Assembly (NCBI GenBank): GCA_902575375.1
Contig: CACGRD010000001.1
Span: 1-64,000 of the forward strand
Reading direction: 5' to 3'
Source: an uncultured Alphaproteobacteria bacterium
GTDB taxonomy: Bacteria; Pseudomonadota; Alphaproteobacteria; HIMB59; GCA-002718135
Length of the DNA stretch: 64,000 nt
Shown here: positions 8,417-17,761 of the stretch, piece after piece
How positions within the stretch are numbered: position 1 is the first letter of the stretch
Layout: each line of letters begins with the position of its first letter
The notes under the pieces: model-generated
Told to the model about the DNA's origin: nothing
What the model saw: the letters and a program-made list of their open reading frames with translations, nothing else
The model's database searches: none
Made by a program: the position numbers and the translations under genes

Positions 8417-9069
8417 TTTTTAAAAAACAATCTAACAGTAACTGTAGCAATAAGAGCCCCAATAATCTGAGCTAAAATAAAACCCAGAACACTTGATGGA
8501 CTTATTCCACTAAAACTATCTGTAAACATTCTTCCTATAGTTACTGCTGGATTTGCAAAACTTGTTGATGATGTAAACCAATATCCTGCAGTAATAAATA
8601 GAGCGACACCAATAGCTATTCTTTCCTTGTTTACCTCTTTTAATATAAAAATAGTTAATAATAATCCAACAGTTGCAATTATTTCTGAAAAGAATTTAAA
8701 TACACCAACTCTTTCATTGAGTGACCATTCAATTATGGGATATTCAAAATACCAATTTGCAGTTAAACAACCAAATATACCAGCAATAATCTGAGTAAAA
8801 ATAAAAATTATTCCATAATTAATAGGAATATTTTTTTGAATAATATCACTTAATACAACAGCAGGATTAAAGTATGCCCCTGAGATATTAATAAACATAG
8901 AAATAATTACAAATAAAATGGCACCTGTTGCAATTGTGTTTCCTAGTAATATTATACCAAGGTCATTTGACATTAACTCTCCCATAATTCCACTACCTAC
9001 AACTGTTAGTACAAGAAAATATGTCCCAATAAATTCTGCTAGTATTTTTTGTCTTAAAGAATATGTCAT
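8413..9069 (-). CDS. MIP-family aquaporin/aquaglyceroporin
   Basis: Two NPA motifs (AYFNPAVVLSD, SFANPAVTIGRMF), multiple TM segments. Confidence 0.9.
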   Translation of the reverse strand: MTYSLRQKILAEFIGTYFLVLTVVGSGIMGELMSNDLGIILLGNTIATGAILFVIISMFINISGAYFNPAVVLSDIIQKNIPINYGIIFIFTQIIAGIFGCLTANWYFEYPIIEWSLNERVGVFKFFSEIIATVGLLLTIFILKEVNKERIAIGVALFITAGYWFTSSTSFANPAVTIGRMFTDSFSGISPSSVLGFILAQIIGALIATVTVRLFFKN

Positions 9070-9089
9070 TACAAAATTACCCTAAATAA

Positions 9090-10091
9090 CTAGACGTTTA
9101 CCATGTATTCTAAAAATTCTTTCACACATTTATCCCATGTTAAATTAAGTGTAAAATTTCTACAATCAACCCTTTTTACTTTAAGCGCTTTTTTAATTGA
9201 TTGTAATAAGTCATTATCTAAAGTGTTAATCTTCTCATCTGTTAATACATCTATAGGCCCAGTTACTGGATATGCAGCAACTGGTGTTCCACTAGCCAAT
9301 GCTTCAAGTATTACATTTCCTAAAGTGTCTGTCTTAGAAGGAAATACAAACACATCTGCGTTTGCATAATACTTTGCTAATTCTTCTCCGGTTTTTAAAC
9401 CAACAAAATTTACTTCAGGATACTTATTAGTATATTTTTCTAATTCAGGACCATCCCCCACAACTATTTTATTATAATTTCCTTTAAGTTTTAAAAATTC
9501 TTCAATATTTTTTTCAATTGCTACTCTTCCAACATAAGTCAGCTGAGTATCCTTGCTGTTTATATCTCTTTTATTTGGATTAAATAATTCTGTATCAACA
9601 CCTCTGTTCCAAACTACTAAATTTTTAAAATTATATTTTTTTAACTCATTTAGCATTGAAACTGATGGAACAAGAACTCTTTCAGAATCACTATGTAGTT
9701 TTCTTAATATGGAATAAGTAAATCTCTTTGGGATAAAAGCTCTTTGTTTAATATAATCAGGAAAACGAGTGTGAAAGGAAGAAGTATATTGTAGTTTATT
9801 ATTAAGACAGTACTTACGACCAGCAAAACCTACTGGACCTTCAGTCATTATATGAACAATATCTGGATTAAATTCTTTAAAAAATTTTTCAGTAACTTTC
9901 TTAGTGTTGTAAGAAATCTTTATTTCTTTGTACCTAGGATAACTAAAATTATTAAACATCTCAGGATGTAATATTTTAATTTCAAAACCTTTTTTTTCTA
10001 GAATAGGTATAACGCTTTGAAATGTCGTAACTACGCCATTTACCTGAGGAACCCACGCATCACTAATTAATGCGATTTTTTTAGGCTGCAT
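9090..10091 (-). CDS. agt: GT4 glycosyltransferase, Agt-like, copy 2
   Basis: Close paralogue of 3638-4633. Confidence 0.75.
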   Translation of the reverse strand: MQPKKIALISDAWVPQVNGVVTTFQSVIPILEKKGFEIKILHPEMFNNFSYPRYKEIKISYNTKKVTEKFFKEFNPDIVHIMTEGPVGFAGRKYCLNNKLQYTSSFHTRFPDYIKQRAFIPKRFTYSILRKLHSDSERVLVPSVSMLNELKKYNFKNLVVWNRGVDTELFNPNKRDINSKDTQLTYVGRVAIEKNIEEFLKLKGNYNKIVVGDGPELEKYTNKYPEVNFVGLKTGEELAKYYANADVFVFPSKTDTLGNVILEALASGTPVAAYPVTGPIDVLTDEKINTLDNDLLQSIKKALKVKRVDCRNFTLNLTWDKCVKEFLEYMVNV

Positions 10092-10893
10092 CCTCTTTTA
10101 TTTTTCGTCTTTCTTCTAAAGAAATTAATTTTAAATTTTCTCTTTCTTCGGGCCAATTAAGAATTGATAAATTGCCAATTTCATCTTCAACAAGTGCTGT
10201 ACAACTTTCAATCCAGTCACCATCATTACAATAGAGAACACCATTTAATTCTTTTATTTCTGGTCTATGTATATGCCCACATACAACAACATCGGCATTT
10301 TCTCTTCTAGCTCTATCAGATACAGCAAACTCAAAATTACTAATAAAGTTAGTTGCATGCTTTGTTTTCTTTTTTAAATATTGAGACAGTGACCAGTAAG
10401 ACAAGCCCATCTTTCGTCGAATAAAATTAAATACATTATTTAACTTTAGTAAATATTCATAAAGTGCTGATCCCACTTTGGCTAACCACCTCGCATTAAT
10501 TATCACAGCATCAAATTCATCTCCGTGTGTAATCAGTACTTTCCTTCCATCAGCTAATTGATGAGTATCTTCATTTTTGATAGAAATTTCTCCAAAAGAA
10601 AAATTTGTAAAATCTTTTAATACCTCATCATGATTTCCTGGAATAAGCACTACTCTAGTTCCGTTTTTCGCTTTCTTTAAAACTTTTTGAACAATGTCAT
10701 TATGTTCTTGTGGCCAATACATTTTCTTACGCATGCGCCATCCATCAACAATGTCCCCTACTAAAAATAAATATTCCGAATCTCTTTCTTCTAAGAATTC
10801 TAAAAGCATCTTGCTTTTACAACCACTAGTTCCTAGATGGGTATCCGAAATCCAAATTGTGCGGTAAAATTTTTTATTTGTTTCAAATTTCAT
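10081..10893 (-). CDS. plcP: PlcP-like metallophosphoesterase, copy 2
   Basis: Close paralogue of 2835-3641 with the same metal-ligand motifs; overlaps agt copy 2 by 11 nt. Confidence 0.75.
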   Translation of the reverse strand: MKFETNKKFYRTIWISDTHLGTSGCKSKMLLEFLEERDSEYLFLVGDIVDGWRMRKKMYWPQEHNDIVQKVLKKAKNGTRVVLIPGNHDEVLKDFTNFSFGEISIKNEDTHQLADGRKVLITHGDEFDAVIINARWLAKVGSALYEYLLKLNNVFNFIRRKMGLSYWSLSQYLKKKTKHATNFISNFEFAVSDRARRENADVVVCGHIHRPEIKELNGVLYCNDGDWIESCTALVEDEIGNLSILNWPEERENLKLISLEERRKIKEDAA

Positions 10894-10978
10894 TAATTAA
10901 AGATTTTTCTTATACATAAAGGTATCATTTTATAATACAATTTATTATTATATGTGTGTATTGTATAAAAATAACAGT

Positions 10979-11479
10979 ATGACGCAGAAAATTTGGTTTA
11001 AAAAAAAATCACCCCTTCACGGTTCTGGCTTATTTGCAAAAACGAATATTAAAAAAGGCCAGAAAGTAATCCAATATATTGGTGATAAAGTTACTAAAAG
11101 AGAGGGTGACAAAAGAGCAGATAAACAAATCCGCAAAGCAAAAAAAGATAAAAATAATGGCATGGTCTATGTTTTTGAACTAAACAAGCGATACGACATT
11201 GACGGTGATGTCGATTATAATTTTGCAAAATTTATCAATCATTCATGCAATCCGAATTGTGAAGTAGACATCATAGATAATGAAATTTGGATTTCTTCCA
11301 TTAAACGAATAAAAAAAGGAGACGAACTTTTCTATAACTACGGTTATCCTTTTGATACTGATTTTGTGGATCACATATGTAAGTGTGGTTCTAGAAATTG
11401 TGTTGGTTATATTTTAAGTGATAATGATTGGCCAAAATTAAAAAAATATGAAAAAAAAACTAAGACTAAGTCTAAGTAA
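10979..11479 (+). CDS. SET-domain protein (putative lysine methyltransferase)
   Basis: GSGLFAKTNIKKGQKVIQYIG, FINHSCNPNC, GDELFYNYGY, post-SET-like CKCGSRNCVGYI; start likely 10979 (MTQKIWF) rather than 10952. Confidence 0.9.
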   Translation: MTQKIWFKKKSPLHGSGLFAKTNIKKGQKVIQYIGDKVTKREGDKRADKQIRKAKKDKNNGMVYVFELNKRYDIDGDVDYNFAKFINHSCNPNCEVDIIDNEIWISSIKRIKKGDELFYNYGYPFDTDFVDHICKCGSRNCVGYILSDNDWPKLKKYEKKTKTKSK

Positions 11480-12500
11480 GATACCTTCGATTATTATTGC
11501 AATTGATACAAATAAGGAAATAATTTTTTACAATAATGCAGCTAAACAAAAATTTTTATTTATCGATGAAGGAAGAGATCTCAATAATATTATTAGATCA
11601 ACAGAGTTAAATACTTTTATTGATAAAGCCTTTAGGGAGAAAGAAGATTTTAAGTTTGAATTCACCCCATCTAATTTTAGTGATATGTATTTTATTGCTG
11701 ACTTAATATTTGTTGAAAAAGATTATGAAGAATTATTAATATCACTAAACGATCAAAGTCTTCTTAAAAACTACGAACAAATGCGAACAGATTTTGTGGC
11801 TAATGTAAGCCATGAATTGAGAACTCCTCTTTCCTCAATTCTAGGCTATGTTGAAACAATTAAAAATTCACTCAATGAAGATAAGAACAAAGACAAAACG
11901 GTTGGTAAATTTTTAGACACAATGGAAGATCAGGCTTGGCGTATGACTAGATTAGTCGAAGATTTATTATTACTAAGTAAATATGAGACTGAAGATAAGC
12001 CGATAGAATTTCAAGAAGCGAATATAAGGCAATTAATTGATGGCGTAGTAGATAATTTACAAAACAAGTTAATGGCAAAAAAAATTGAAGTTCAAATCAA
12101 GGATGATTTTGATAAGTCTACAATATCAGCAAACAAAGATGCTTTGATTCAAGTTTTTTTAAATCTAACTGATAATGCAATCAAATATAGCAAAGAAAAT
12201 TCTACTATTGAAATTGAGCTTGAGAGTGTAATTGATGACAATACCACCTTTTGCCAAATAAGTTTTATAGATAAGGGAGAAGGCATATCGAAAGAGCATT
12301 TAACTAGACTTACTGAAAGATTTTATAGAGTAGATAAAAATAGATCTCGAAATCAAGGCGGTACGGGTTTGGGTTTATCTATTGTTAAACATATAACTAA
12401 TAGGCATAATGGTAAATTATCGATAAAAAGCAAGGTAGATAAAGGTTCAACATTTACTATTTCTTTACCAGTATTTCAGCAAACTGTAATAAATCCTTAA
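11448..12500 (+). CDS. phoR: PhoR-like phosphate sensor histidine kinase, no evident TM segment
   Basis: PAS-like N-terminus, NVSHELRTPLSSILGYVET, GGTGLGLSIVKH; upstream of pst-phoB. Confidence 0.85.
   Translation: MKKKLRLSLSKIPSIIIAIDTNKEIIFYNNAAKQKFLFIDEGRDLNNIIRSTELNTFIDKAFREKEDFKFEFTPSNFSDMYFIADLIFVEKDYEELLISLNDQSLLKNYEQMRTDFVANVSHELRTPLSSILGYVETIKNSLNEDKNKDKTVGKFLDTMEDQAWRMTRLVEDLLLLSKYETEDKPIEFQEANIRQLIDGVVDNLQNKLMAKKIEVQIKDDFDKSTISANKDALIQVFLNLTDNAIKYSKENSTIEIELESVIDDNTTFCQISFIDKGEGISKEHLTRLTERFYRVDKNRSRNQGGTGLGLSIVKHITNRHNGKLSIKSKVDKGSTFTISLPVFQQTVINP
12483..12500 (+). promoter_or_regulatory. weak candidate Pho box CTGTAAT-AAAT-CCTTAAT overlapping phoR 3' end
   Basis: 11-bp period, upstream of pstS. 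Confidence 0.3.
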
Positions 12501-12539
12501 TATATATTCTGTAGGACCTTATTTTAAATGAGGTTTAAT

Positions 12540-13535
12540 ATGAAAAATATAATCAAATTAATTGCTGTCCTTGCTTTATTTGGAACTACTTCAGTTTCAG
12601 CAAGAGACTATATTTCAATTGTAGGATCTTCCACAGTTTATCCTTTCGCTACTTTAGTTGCTGAAAAAATGGCATCTCAAGGAATGAAAGCACCCGTAAT
12701 CGAATCAACTGGTTCTGGTGGAGGACACAAATTATTTTGTGCAGGTGTTGGAGTTGAACATCCAGATATCACTAACTCTTCAAGAGCACAAAAAGATAAA
12801 GAATTCAAACTTTGTCAAGATGGTGGTGTAACCGATATCATCGAAGTTAGAGTTGGTAATGATGGTATAGCTTTTGCATACGCTGCAGATTATGAATGGA
12901 AATATACTAACGGTGCTACAATGAAAGGTGGCATTGATTTAACTAAAGAAGAAATCTGGCAGGCAATGGCTAGAGATAATGCAAATGCTCCAACAACTTG
13001 GTATGAAATAGATAAAAGATTACCAAAAGTTGAAATTTCTATCATGGCACCTCCTCCAACTTCTGGAACAAGAGATGCATTTGACTCACTTGTAATGAAA
13101 AAGGGTTGTGTTAAAGATATGTTAGTTGCTGACGGTGATTGTCAAGCGTATCGTGAAGATGGCCATGTTATTGAAGGTGGTGAAAATGATGAACTGTATG
13201 TTGAGCATATAACTAAAGAACAAGGTGCATTCGGTATCTTTGGTTATAGTTTTGTATCTAATAATTCTGATAAAGTTAAAGCGTCAATGATTAACGGTGT
13301 TGAAATCTCTATGGAAGGTATCCAAGATTATTCATATCCAATAGCAAGACCTTTATTCTTCTACATTAAAAAAGCACACATTGGTGTTATTCCTGGTTTA
13401 ATGGATTATGTTAATGAGTTTGTAAGTGAAGAAGCAACAGAAGGTTACTTACTAGATGCTGGACTTGTTCAACTAAGTCCTGCGGATAGAGCAGCTGTTC
13501 TTGATGCTATTTCTAATCAAACAAATTATAAATAA
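12540..13535 (+). CDS. pstS: phosphate ABC transporter substrate-binding protein
   Basis: Signal peptide MKNIIKLIAVLALFGTTSVSA, GSSTVYPF, SGTRDAF; start likely 12540. Confidence 0.9.
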   Translation: MKNIIKLIAVLALFGTTSVSARDYISIVGSSTVYPFATLVAEKMASQGMKAPVIESTGSGGGHKLFCAGVGVEHPDITNSSRAQKDKEFKLCQDGGVTDIIEVRVGNDGIAFAYAADYEWKYTNGATMKGGIDLTKEEIWQAMARDNANAPTTWYEIDKRLPKVEISIMAPPPTSGTRDAFDSLVMKKGCVKDMLVADGDCQAYREDGHVIEGGENDELYVEHITKEQGAFGIFGYSFVSNNSDKVKASMINGVEISMEGIQDYSYPIARPLFFYIKKAHIGVIPGLMDYVNEFVSEEATEGYLLDAGLVQLSPADRAAVLDAISNQTNYK

Positions 13536-13557
13536 AAATCTTAAATTTTTATAAAAT

Positions 13558-13583
13558 GGGGGCATACAAGCCCCCTTTTTTTT
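13558..13583 (+). terminator. intrinsic terminator GGGGGC-ATACAA-GCCCCC-T8
   Basis: Perfect 6-bp GC stem followed by 8 T. Confidence 0.9.
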
Positions 13584-13598
13584 AATACTAAGTTATAA

Positions 13599-14972
13599 AT
13601 GTTTTTTTGGTCTTTAGTTTTAATTGCAGTCGGAATTTTCTCATCCTTTATATACGGAAGATCAAGAATTAAATTAAACTCTAAAAAACAAGGTACGAAA
13701 AGCAAATCTCTTCCCAATTATTACGCACAATACGTTTTAATGTGGTGTTTGTTTCCTGCACTAATTGTTTATTTTTCATGGGCTATTTTTCAAGAACAGA
13801 TTATTCAAAACATAGTTATTAGTAACTTTGAATATATTGAGGGCGCAGTTTACAACGAAGGATTATTGTTAGCAGAGATTAGAAATGTTGCTAATAACCC
13901 TTCTTTTGCTGATGGTAAATCTATAGAAATAATTAATGCTGCAGCTCATTATTCTTCCTTAAGACAAATAAGTCAAATATCTTTTTATACCTCAATAATC
14001 ATTATAATGTTACTTGGAGCCTTATACGCTTCACAAAAATTAAAACCAGAATTTCATGCTCAACATACAATTGAAAAATATATTCAATATATACTTATAT
14101 TTTGTTCATCTGTTGCTATTTTCACTACAATAGGAATAGTTTTTTCACTAATATTTGAAAGCCTTCGCTTTTTTGCAGAAGTATCAATCTTCGAATTTTT
14201 ATTTAGTACTGAGTGGTATCCTTTTATTCCAATTAGAGAAGGTCAAACAGCTGCAGAGGGATCCTTTGGTGCAGTACCAATATTTGCTGGAACATTTTTA
14301 GTAATGGTAGTAGCCATGTGTGTTGCGGCACCTCTTGGATTATTAACAGCAATTTATTTAGCAGAATACGCAAGTCAAAGAGTTAGAAAAATAGTTAAAC
14401 CTCTTCTCGAAATTTTGGCAGGGATACCAACAATAGTTTACGGGTTCTTTGCTTTTGTTAGTGTTGCACCTTTCGTTAAAGCATTTGGACAATCAATTGG
14501 AATTGATGCTTCACCAACAAGCGCTCTTGCAGCCGGCATGGTAATGGGGGTTATGATTATTCCTTTTATTTCTTCTTTATCTGATGATGTAATAAACTCT
14601 GTTCCACAAAGTCTAAGGGAAGCATCTCTTGGTATTGGCGCTAATAAAGCAGAAACTATTAAAAAAGTAATTTTACCAGCAGCTTTACCTGGAATTGTAG
14701 GAGCATTTTTATTAGCAATATCCAGAGCGATAGGGGAGACTATGATTGTTGTAGTTGCAGCAGGCACAGCCCCCAATCTTACGGGCAATCCTTTTGAAAA
14801 CGTAACAACAGTTACAGTTCAAATTGTTGTGGCCTTAATAGGTGATCAAGAATTTGATAACCCAAGAACATTATCAGCATTTGCTTTAGGATTAGTTTTA
14901 TTTGTTATTACATTATTTCTTAACATTATAGCTCTACAAATAGTAAAGAGATACAGGGAGCGTTATGAATAA
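13599..14972 (+). CDS. pstC: phosphate ABC transporter permease
   Basis: EILAGIPTIVYGFFA, LREASLGIGANKAETIKKVILPAALPGI, SRAIGETMIV. Confidence 0.93.
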   Translation: MFFWSLVLIAVGIFSSFIYGRSRIKLNSKKQGTKSKSLPNYYAQYVLMWCLFPALIVYFSWAIFQEQIIQNIVISNFEYIEGAVYNEGLLLAEIRNVANNPSFADGKSIEIINAAAHYSSLRQISQISFYTSIIIIMLLGALYASQKLKPEFHAQHTIEKYIQYILIFCSSVAIFTTIGIVFSLIFESLRFFAEVSIFEFLFSTEWYPFIPIREGQTAAEGSFGAVPIFAGTFLVMVVAMCVAAPLGLLTAIYLAEYASQRVRKIVKPLLEILAGIPTIVYGFFAFVSVAPFVKAFGQSIGIDASPTSALAAGMVMGVMIIPFISSLSDDVINSVPQSLREASLGIGANKAETIKKVILPAALPGIVGAFLLAISRAIGETMIVVVAAGTAPNLTGNPFENVTTVTVQIVVALIGDQEFDNPRTLSAFALGLVLFVITLFLNIIALQIVKRYRERYE

Positions 14973-16245
14973 TTCTATTGCTAAAGAAAAAATTGTTTCT
15001 TTGAGAAAAAAGAGAAGCTTAGAAGATATGCGATTTAAGTATTACGGCTTTACAGCTATGTGTTTATCTTTAGCAGTTTTAGTTTTTCTTTTGTATACAA
15101 TATTTTCTAAAGGATACACTGCTTTTCAAAAAACAATTGTTCTCCTAGAAGTTGATTATAATCAAGAGGTTTTAAAACTAACACCTGACTCTTCAGATGA
15201 AGATATGGAAAAAGGAAAATTTTTTAGAGTTAAAAAACAGGCTATTGAAAATTTTTTCCCTGATCTCTCAAAATCAGATATTAAATTAGTAAAAAAATTA
15301 TTTTCTATAAATGTAGATAAGGAAATTAAAGACTACTTCTTAGATAATCCTGAAGTTATTAATACTAAGCAACAAATTTGGGTAACCGCCCATAGTGATG
15401 TGGATCAACTATTAAAAGGTAATTCAAGAAGGGATGTGCCAGAAGATAGAAGAAAATTAAATGATATTCAATTAAGTTATGTTGATCAATTAGTTGAAGA
15501 AAATAGAGTTAAACAAGTTTTTAATAATTTCTTTTTTACTAAAGCAGATTCAAGGCATCCTGAAATTGCTGGTGTAGCTGGTTCATTTATGGGATCATTA
15601 TTTACTCTTTTTACTGTTTTTATTTTATCTTTTCCAATTGCTATAGGAGCGTCTGTTTATCTTGAGGAATTTGCTCCAAAAAATAGAATAACTGAATTAA
15701 TAGAAGTAAATATTTCAAATCTAGCAGCAGTCCCATCAATAGTTTTTGGACTACTTGGGTTGGGGGTATTGCTTAATGTTTTTGGTCTTCCAAGGAGTAC
15801 ACCGTTAGTTGGAGGGTCCGTATTAGCCTTAATGACGTTACCAACCATTATCATTGCCTGTCGAGCTTCATTGAAAGCTGTTCCTCCTTCAATTAAAGAA
15901 GGAGCACTTGCAGTTGGAGCAACAAAAACACAAGCGGTATTTCATCATGTCGTACCCCTTGCACTACCAGGGACTTTAACAGGGACTATTATTGGATTAG
16001 CACAAGCATTAGGAGAAACAGCACCACTAATAATGATTGGCATGATTGCATTTATTCCTAATATTCCAACTGGTTTAACAGAACCTTCAGCAGCACTACC
16101 TGTTCAAATATATCTTTGGGTGGAAAGTGCAGAAAGAGGTTTTCAAGAAAAATCAGCCGCAGCAATAATGGTAATTTTAATATTTTTGTTTATGATGAAT
16201 GCCATTGCAGTGTTCTTAAGAAATAGATTTGAAAGGAAGTGGTAA
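14965..16245 (+). CDS. pstA: phosphate ABC transporter permease
   Basis: NLAAVPSIVFGLLGLG, IKEGALAVGATKTQAVFHHVVPLALPG, ALGETAPL. Confidence 0.93.
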   Translation: MNNSIAKEKIVSLRKKRSLEDMRFKYYGFTAMCLSLAVLVFLLYTIFSKGYTAFQKTIVLLEVDYNQEVLKLTPDSSDEDMEKGKFFRVKKQAIENFFPDLSKSDIKLVKKLFSINVDKEIKDYFLDNPEVINTKQQIWVTAHSDVDQLLKGNSRRDVPEDRRKLNDIQLSYVDQLVEENRVKQVFNNFFFTKADSRHPEIAGVAGSFMGSLFTLFTVFILSFPIAIGASVYLEEFAPKNRITELIEVNISNLAAVPSIVFGLLGLGVLLNVFGLPRSTPLVGGSVLALMTLPTIIIACRASLKAVPPSIKEGALAVGATKTQAVFHHVVPLALPGTLTGTIIGLAQALGETAPLIMIGMIAFIPNIPTGLTEPSAALPVQIYLWVESAERGFQEKSAAAIMVILIFLFMMNAIAVFLRNRFERKW

Positions 16246-16248
16246 AAC

Positions 16249-17010
16249 ATGAGTAACTCTAAAATATTGGCAAATGGTGTAGATGTATATTATGGATCCA
16301 AACAAGCTCTTTTTGGAATCTCAATGGATATCAAGGAGAAAGAAGTTACGGCATTAATCGGTCCTTCAGGATGTGGTAAATCAACTTTCTTAAGATGTAT
16401 AAACAGAATGAATGATTTAATTGAAATATGTAAAGTATCGGGATCAATAAAAGTAGATAACGAAGAAATTATTAGTGAAAAAACCGATGTTGTAAGTCTA
16501 AGATCTAAAATTGGAATGGTATTTCAAAAACCAAATCCTTTTCCTAAATCTATTTTTGATAATGTTGCTTATGGCCCAACTATACATGGTTTAGTTGACT
16601 CAAAAAATGAATTAGAAGAAATTGTACATTCATCATTAAAAAAGGCAGGTCTATTTGATGAAGTAAAAGATCGATTAAATGAACCTGGAACAAGTTTATC
16701 AGGCGGTCAACAACAACGATTATGTATTGCAAGAGCAATTGCTGTTAATCCTGAAATAATCCTAATGGATGAACCTTGCTCTGCTTTAGATCCAATAGCA
16801 ACTGCTATTATAGAAGAATTAATTGATGAGTTAAGATTAAACTATACAATTATTATAGTAACTCATTCTATGCAACAGGCAGCCAGGGTTTCGCAGAAAA
16901 CATGTTTCTTCCATTTAGGAGAATTAATAGAAACGGGTGAGACAAACAAAATTTTTACAAATCCTGATAATACAAAAACACAGGATTACATTACAGGGAG
17001 ATTTGGTTAA
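16249..17010 (+). CDS. pstB: phosphate ABC transporter ATP-binding protein
   Basis: [44 protein letters not shown]. Confidence 0.96.
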   Translation: MSNSKILANGVDVYYGSKQALFGISMDIKEKEVTALIGPSGCGKSTFLRCINRMNDLIEICKVSGSIKVDNEEIISEKTDVVSLRSKIGMVFQKPNPFPKSIFDNVAYGPTIHGLVDSKNELEEIVHSSLKKAGLFDEVKDRLNEPGTSLSGGQQQRLCIARAIAVNPEIILMDEPCSALDPIATAIIEELIDELRLNYTIIIVTHSMQQAARVSQKTCFFHLGELIETGETNKIFTNPDNTKTQDYITGRFG

Positions 17011-17720
17011 TGAAACAAGAAGGACATATTGTAAAATCATATGATGAAGAAATTAGAGACATTAAAAATAATATTGTTGATATGGGCAGTTTAGTTGAAA
17101 ATCAACTAAAAGACTCACTTCAATGTTTAAAGGATAAAGATACAGAATTTGCAGAAAAAATTATAGAAAACGATGATGTAATTGATAAAGCATATAATAC
17201 TCTTGATCAAAGCTTAGTTGAAATACTTGGCAAAAGACAACCGATGGCTGCAGACTTACGAACAATTTTTTCAGCAATTAAAATCAATAAAGATCTAGAA
17301 AGAATAGGAGATCATGCAACAAATATTGCCAAAAGAGTAGCAGTAGCAGAAATAGTTTTGCCAGAAAAACCTTCGAGAGATATTATTAATATGGGTGCAC
17401 AAGTAAATATAATGATTAGTGAAGTAATAAAAGCTTTTTTAGAATTTTCAGATCAAGCCGCAAAAAAAGTTTGGTTAATGGATAGACAAATTGATGAAGA
17501 ATATCTTGGAATATTAAGACAACTATTAACCTACATGATGGAAGAACCAAAAAGAATCACAGCATGTACAAGTCTTTTATATATGGTTAAAGACCTAGAG
17601 CGAATTGGTGATTATGTACAAAATATAGCTGAAGATATTTATTATGCAGTTTCTGGTGAGCCCCTATTTGATGGTAATCCAGACCCAACCTGGGAAGCAA
17701 TTCTTCCAAAGAAAAAATAA
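17010..17720 (+). CDS. phoU: phosphate signalling regulator PhoU
   Basis: Two PhoU repeats (IFSAIKINKDLERIGDHATNIAKR; LLYMVKDLERIGDYVQNIAEDI). Confidence 0.95.
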   Translation: MKQEGHIVKSYDEEIRDIKNNIVDMGSLVENQLKDSLQCLKDKDTEFAEKIIENDDVIDKAYNTLDQSLVEILGKRQPMAADLRTIFSAIKINKDLERIGDHATNIAKRVAVAEIVLPEKPSRDIINMGAQVNIMISEVIKAFLEFSDQAAKKVWLMDRQIDEEYLGILRQLLTYMMEEPKRITACTSLLYMVKDLERIGDYVQNIAEDIYYAVSGEPLFDGNPDPTWEAILPKKK

Positions 17721-17721
17721 A

Positions 17722-17750
17722 TTGTAATAGAATTGTAACAAAAATTTAAT
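17722..17750 (+). promoter_or_regulatory. candidate Pho box array TTGTAAT-AGAA-TTGTAAC-AAAA-ATTTAAT
   Basis: Three 7-mers at exact 11-bp period in the phoU-phoB gap. Confidence 0.6.
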
Positions 17751-17761
17751 AGTAGAGATTC

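Noticed and set aside
10952-10978. Upstream start for the SET protein at 10952
   Set aside because: MCVLYKNNS extension has no family resemblance; MTQKIWFKKKSPLHGSGLF at 10979 fits SET N-termini.
10894-10978. Pho box between plcP copy 2 and the SET gene
   Set aside because: Only weak matches such as TTGTATA-AAAA-TAACAGT; not distinguishable from AT-rich background.
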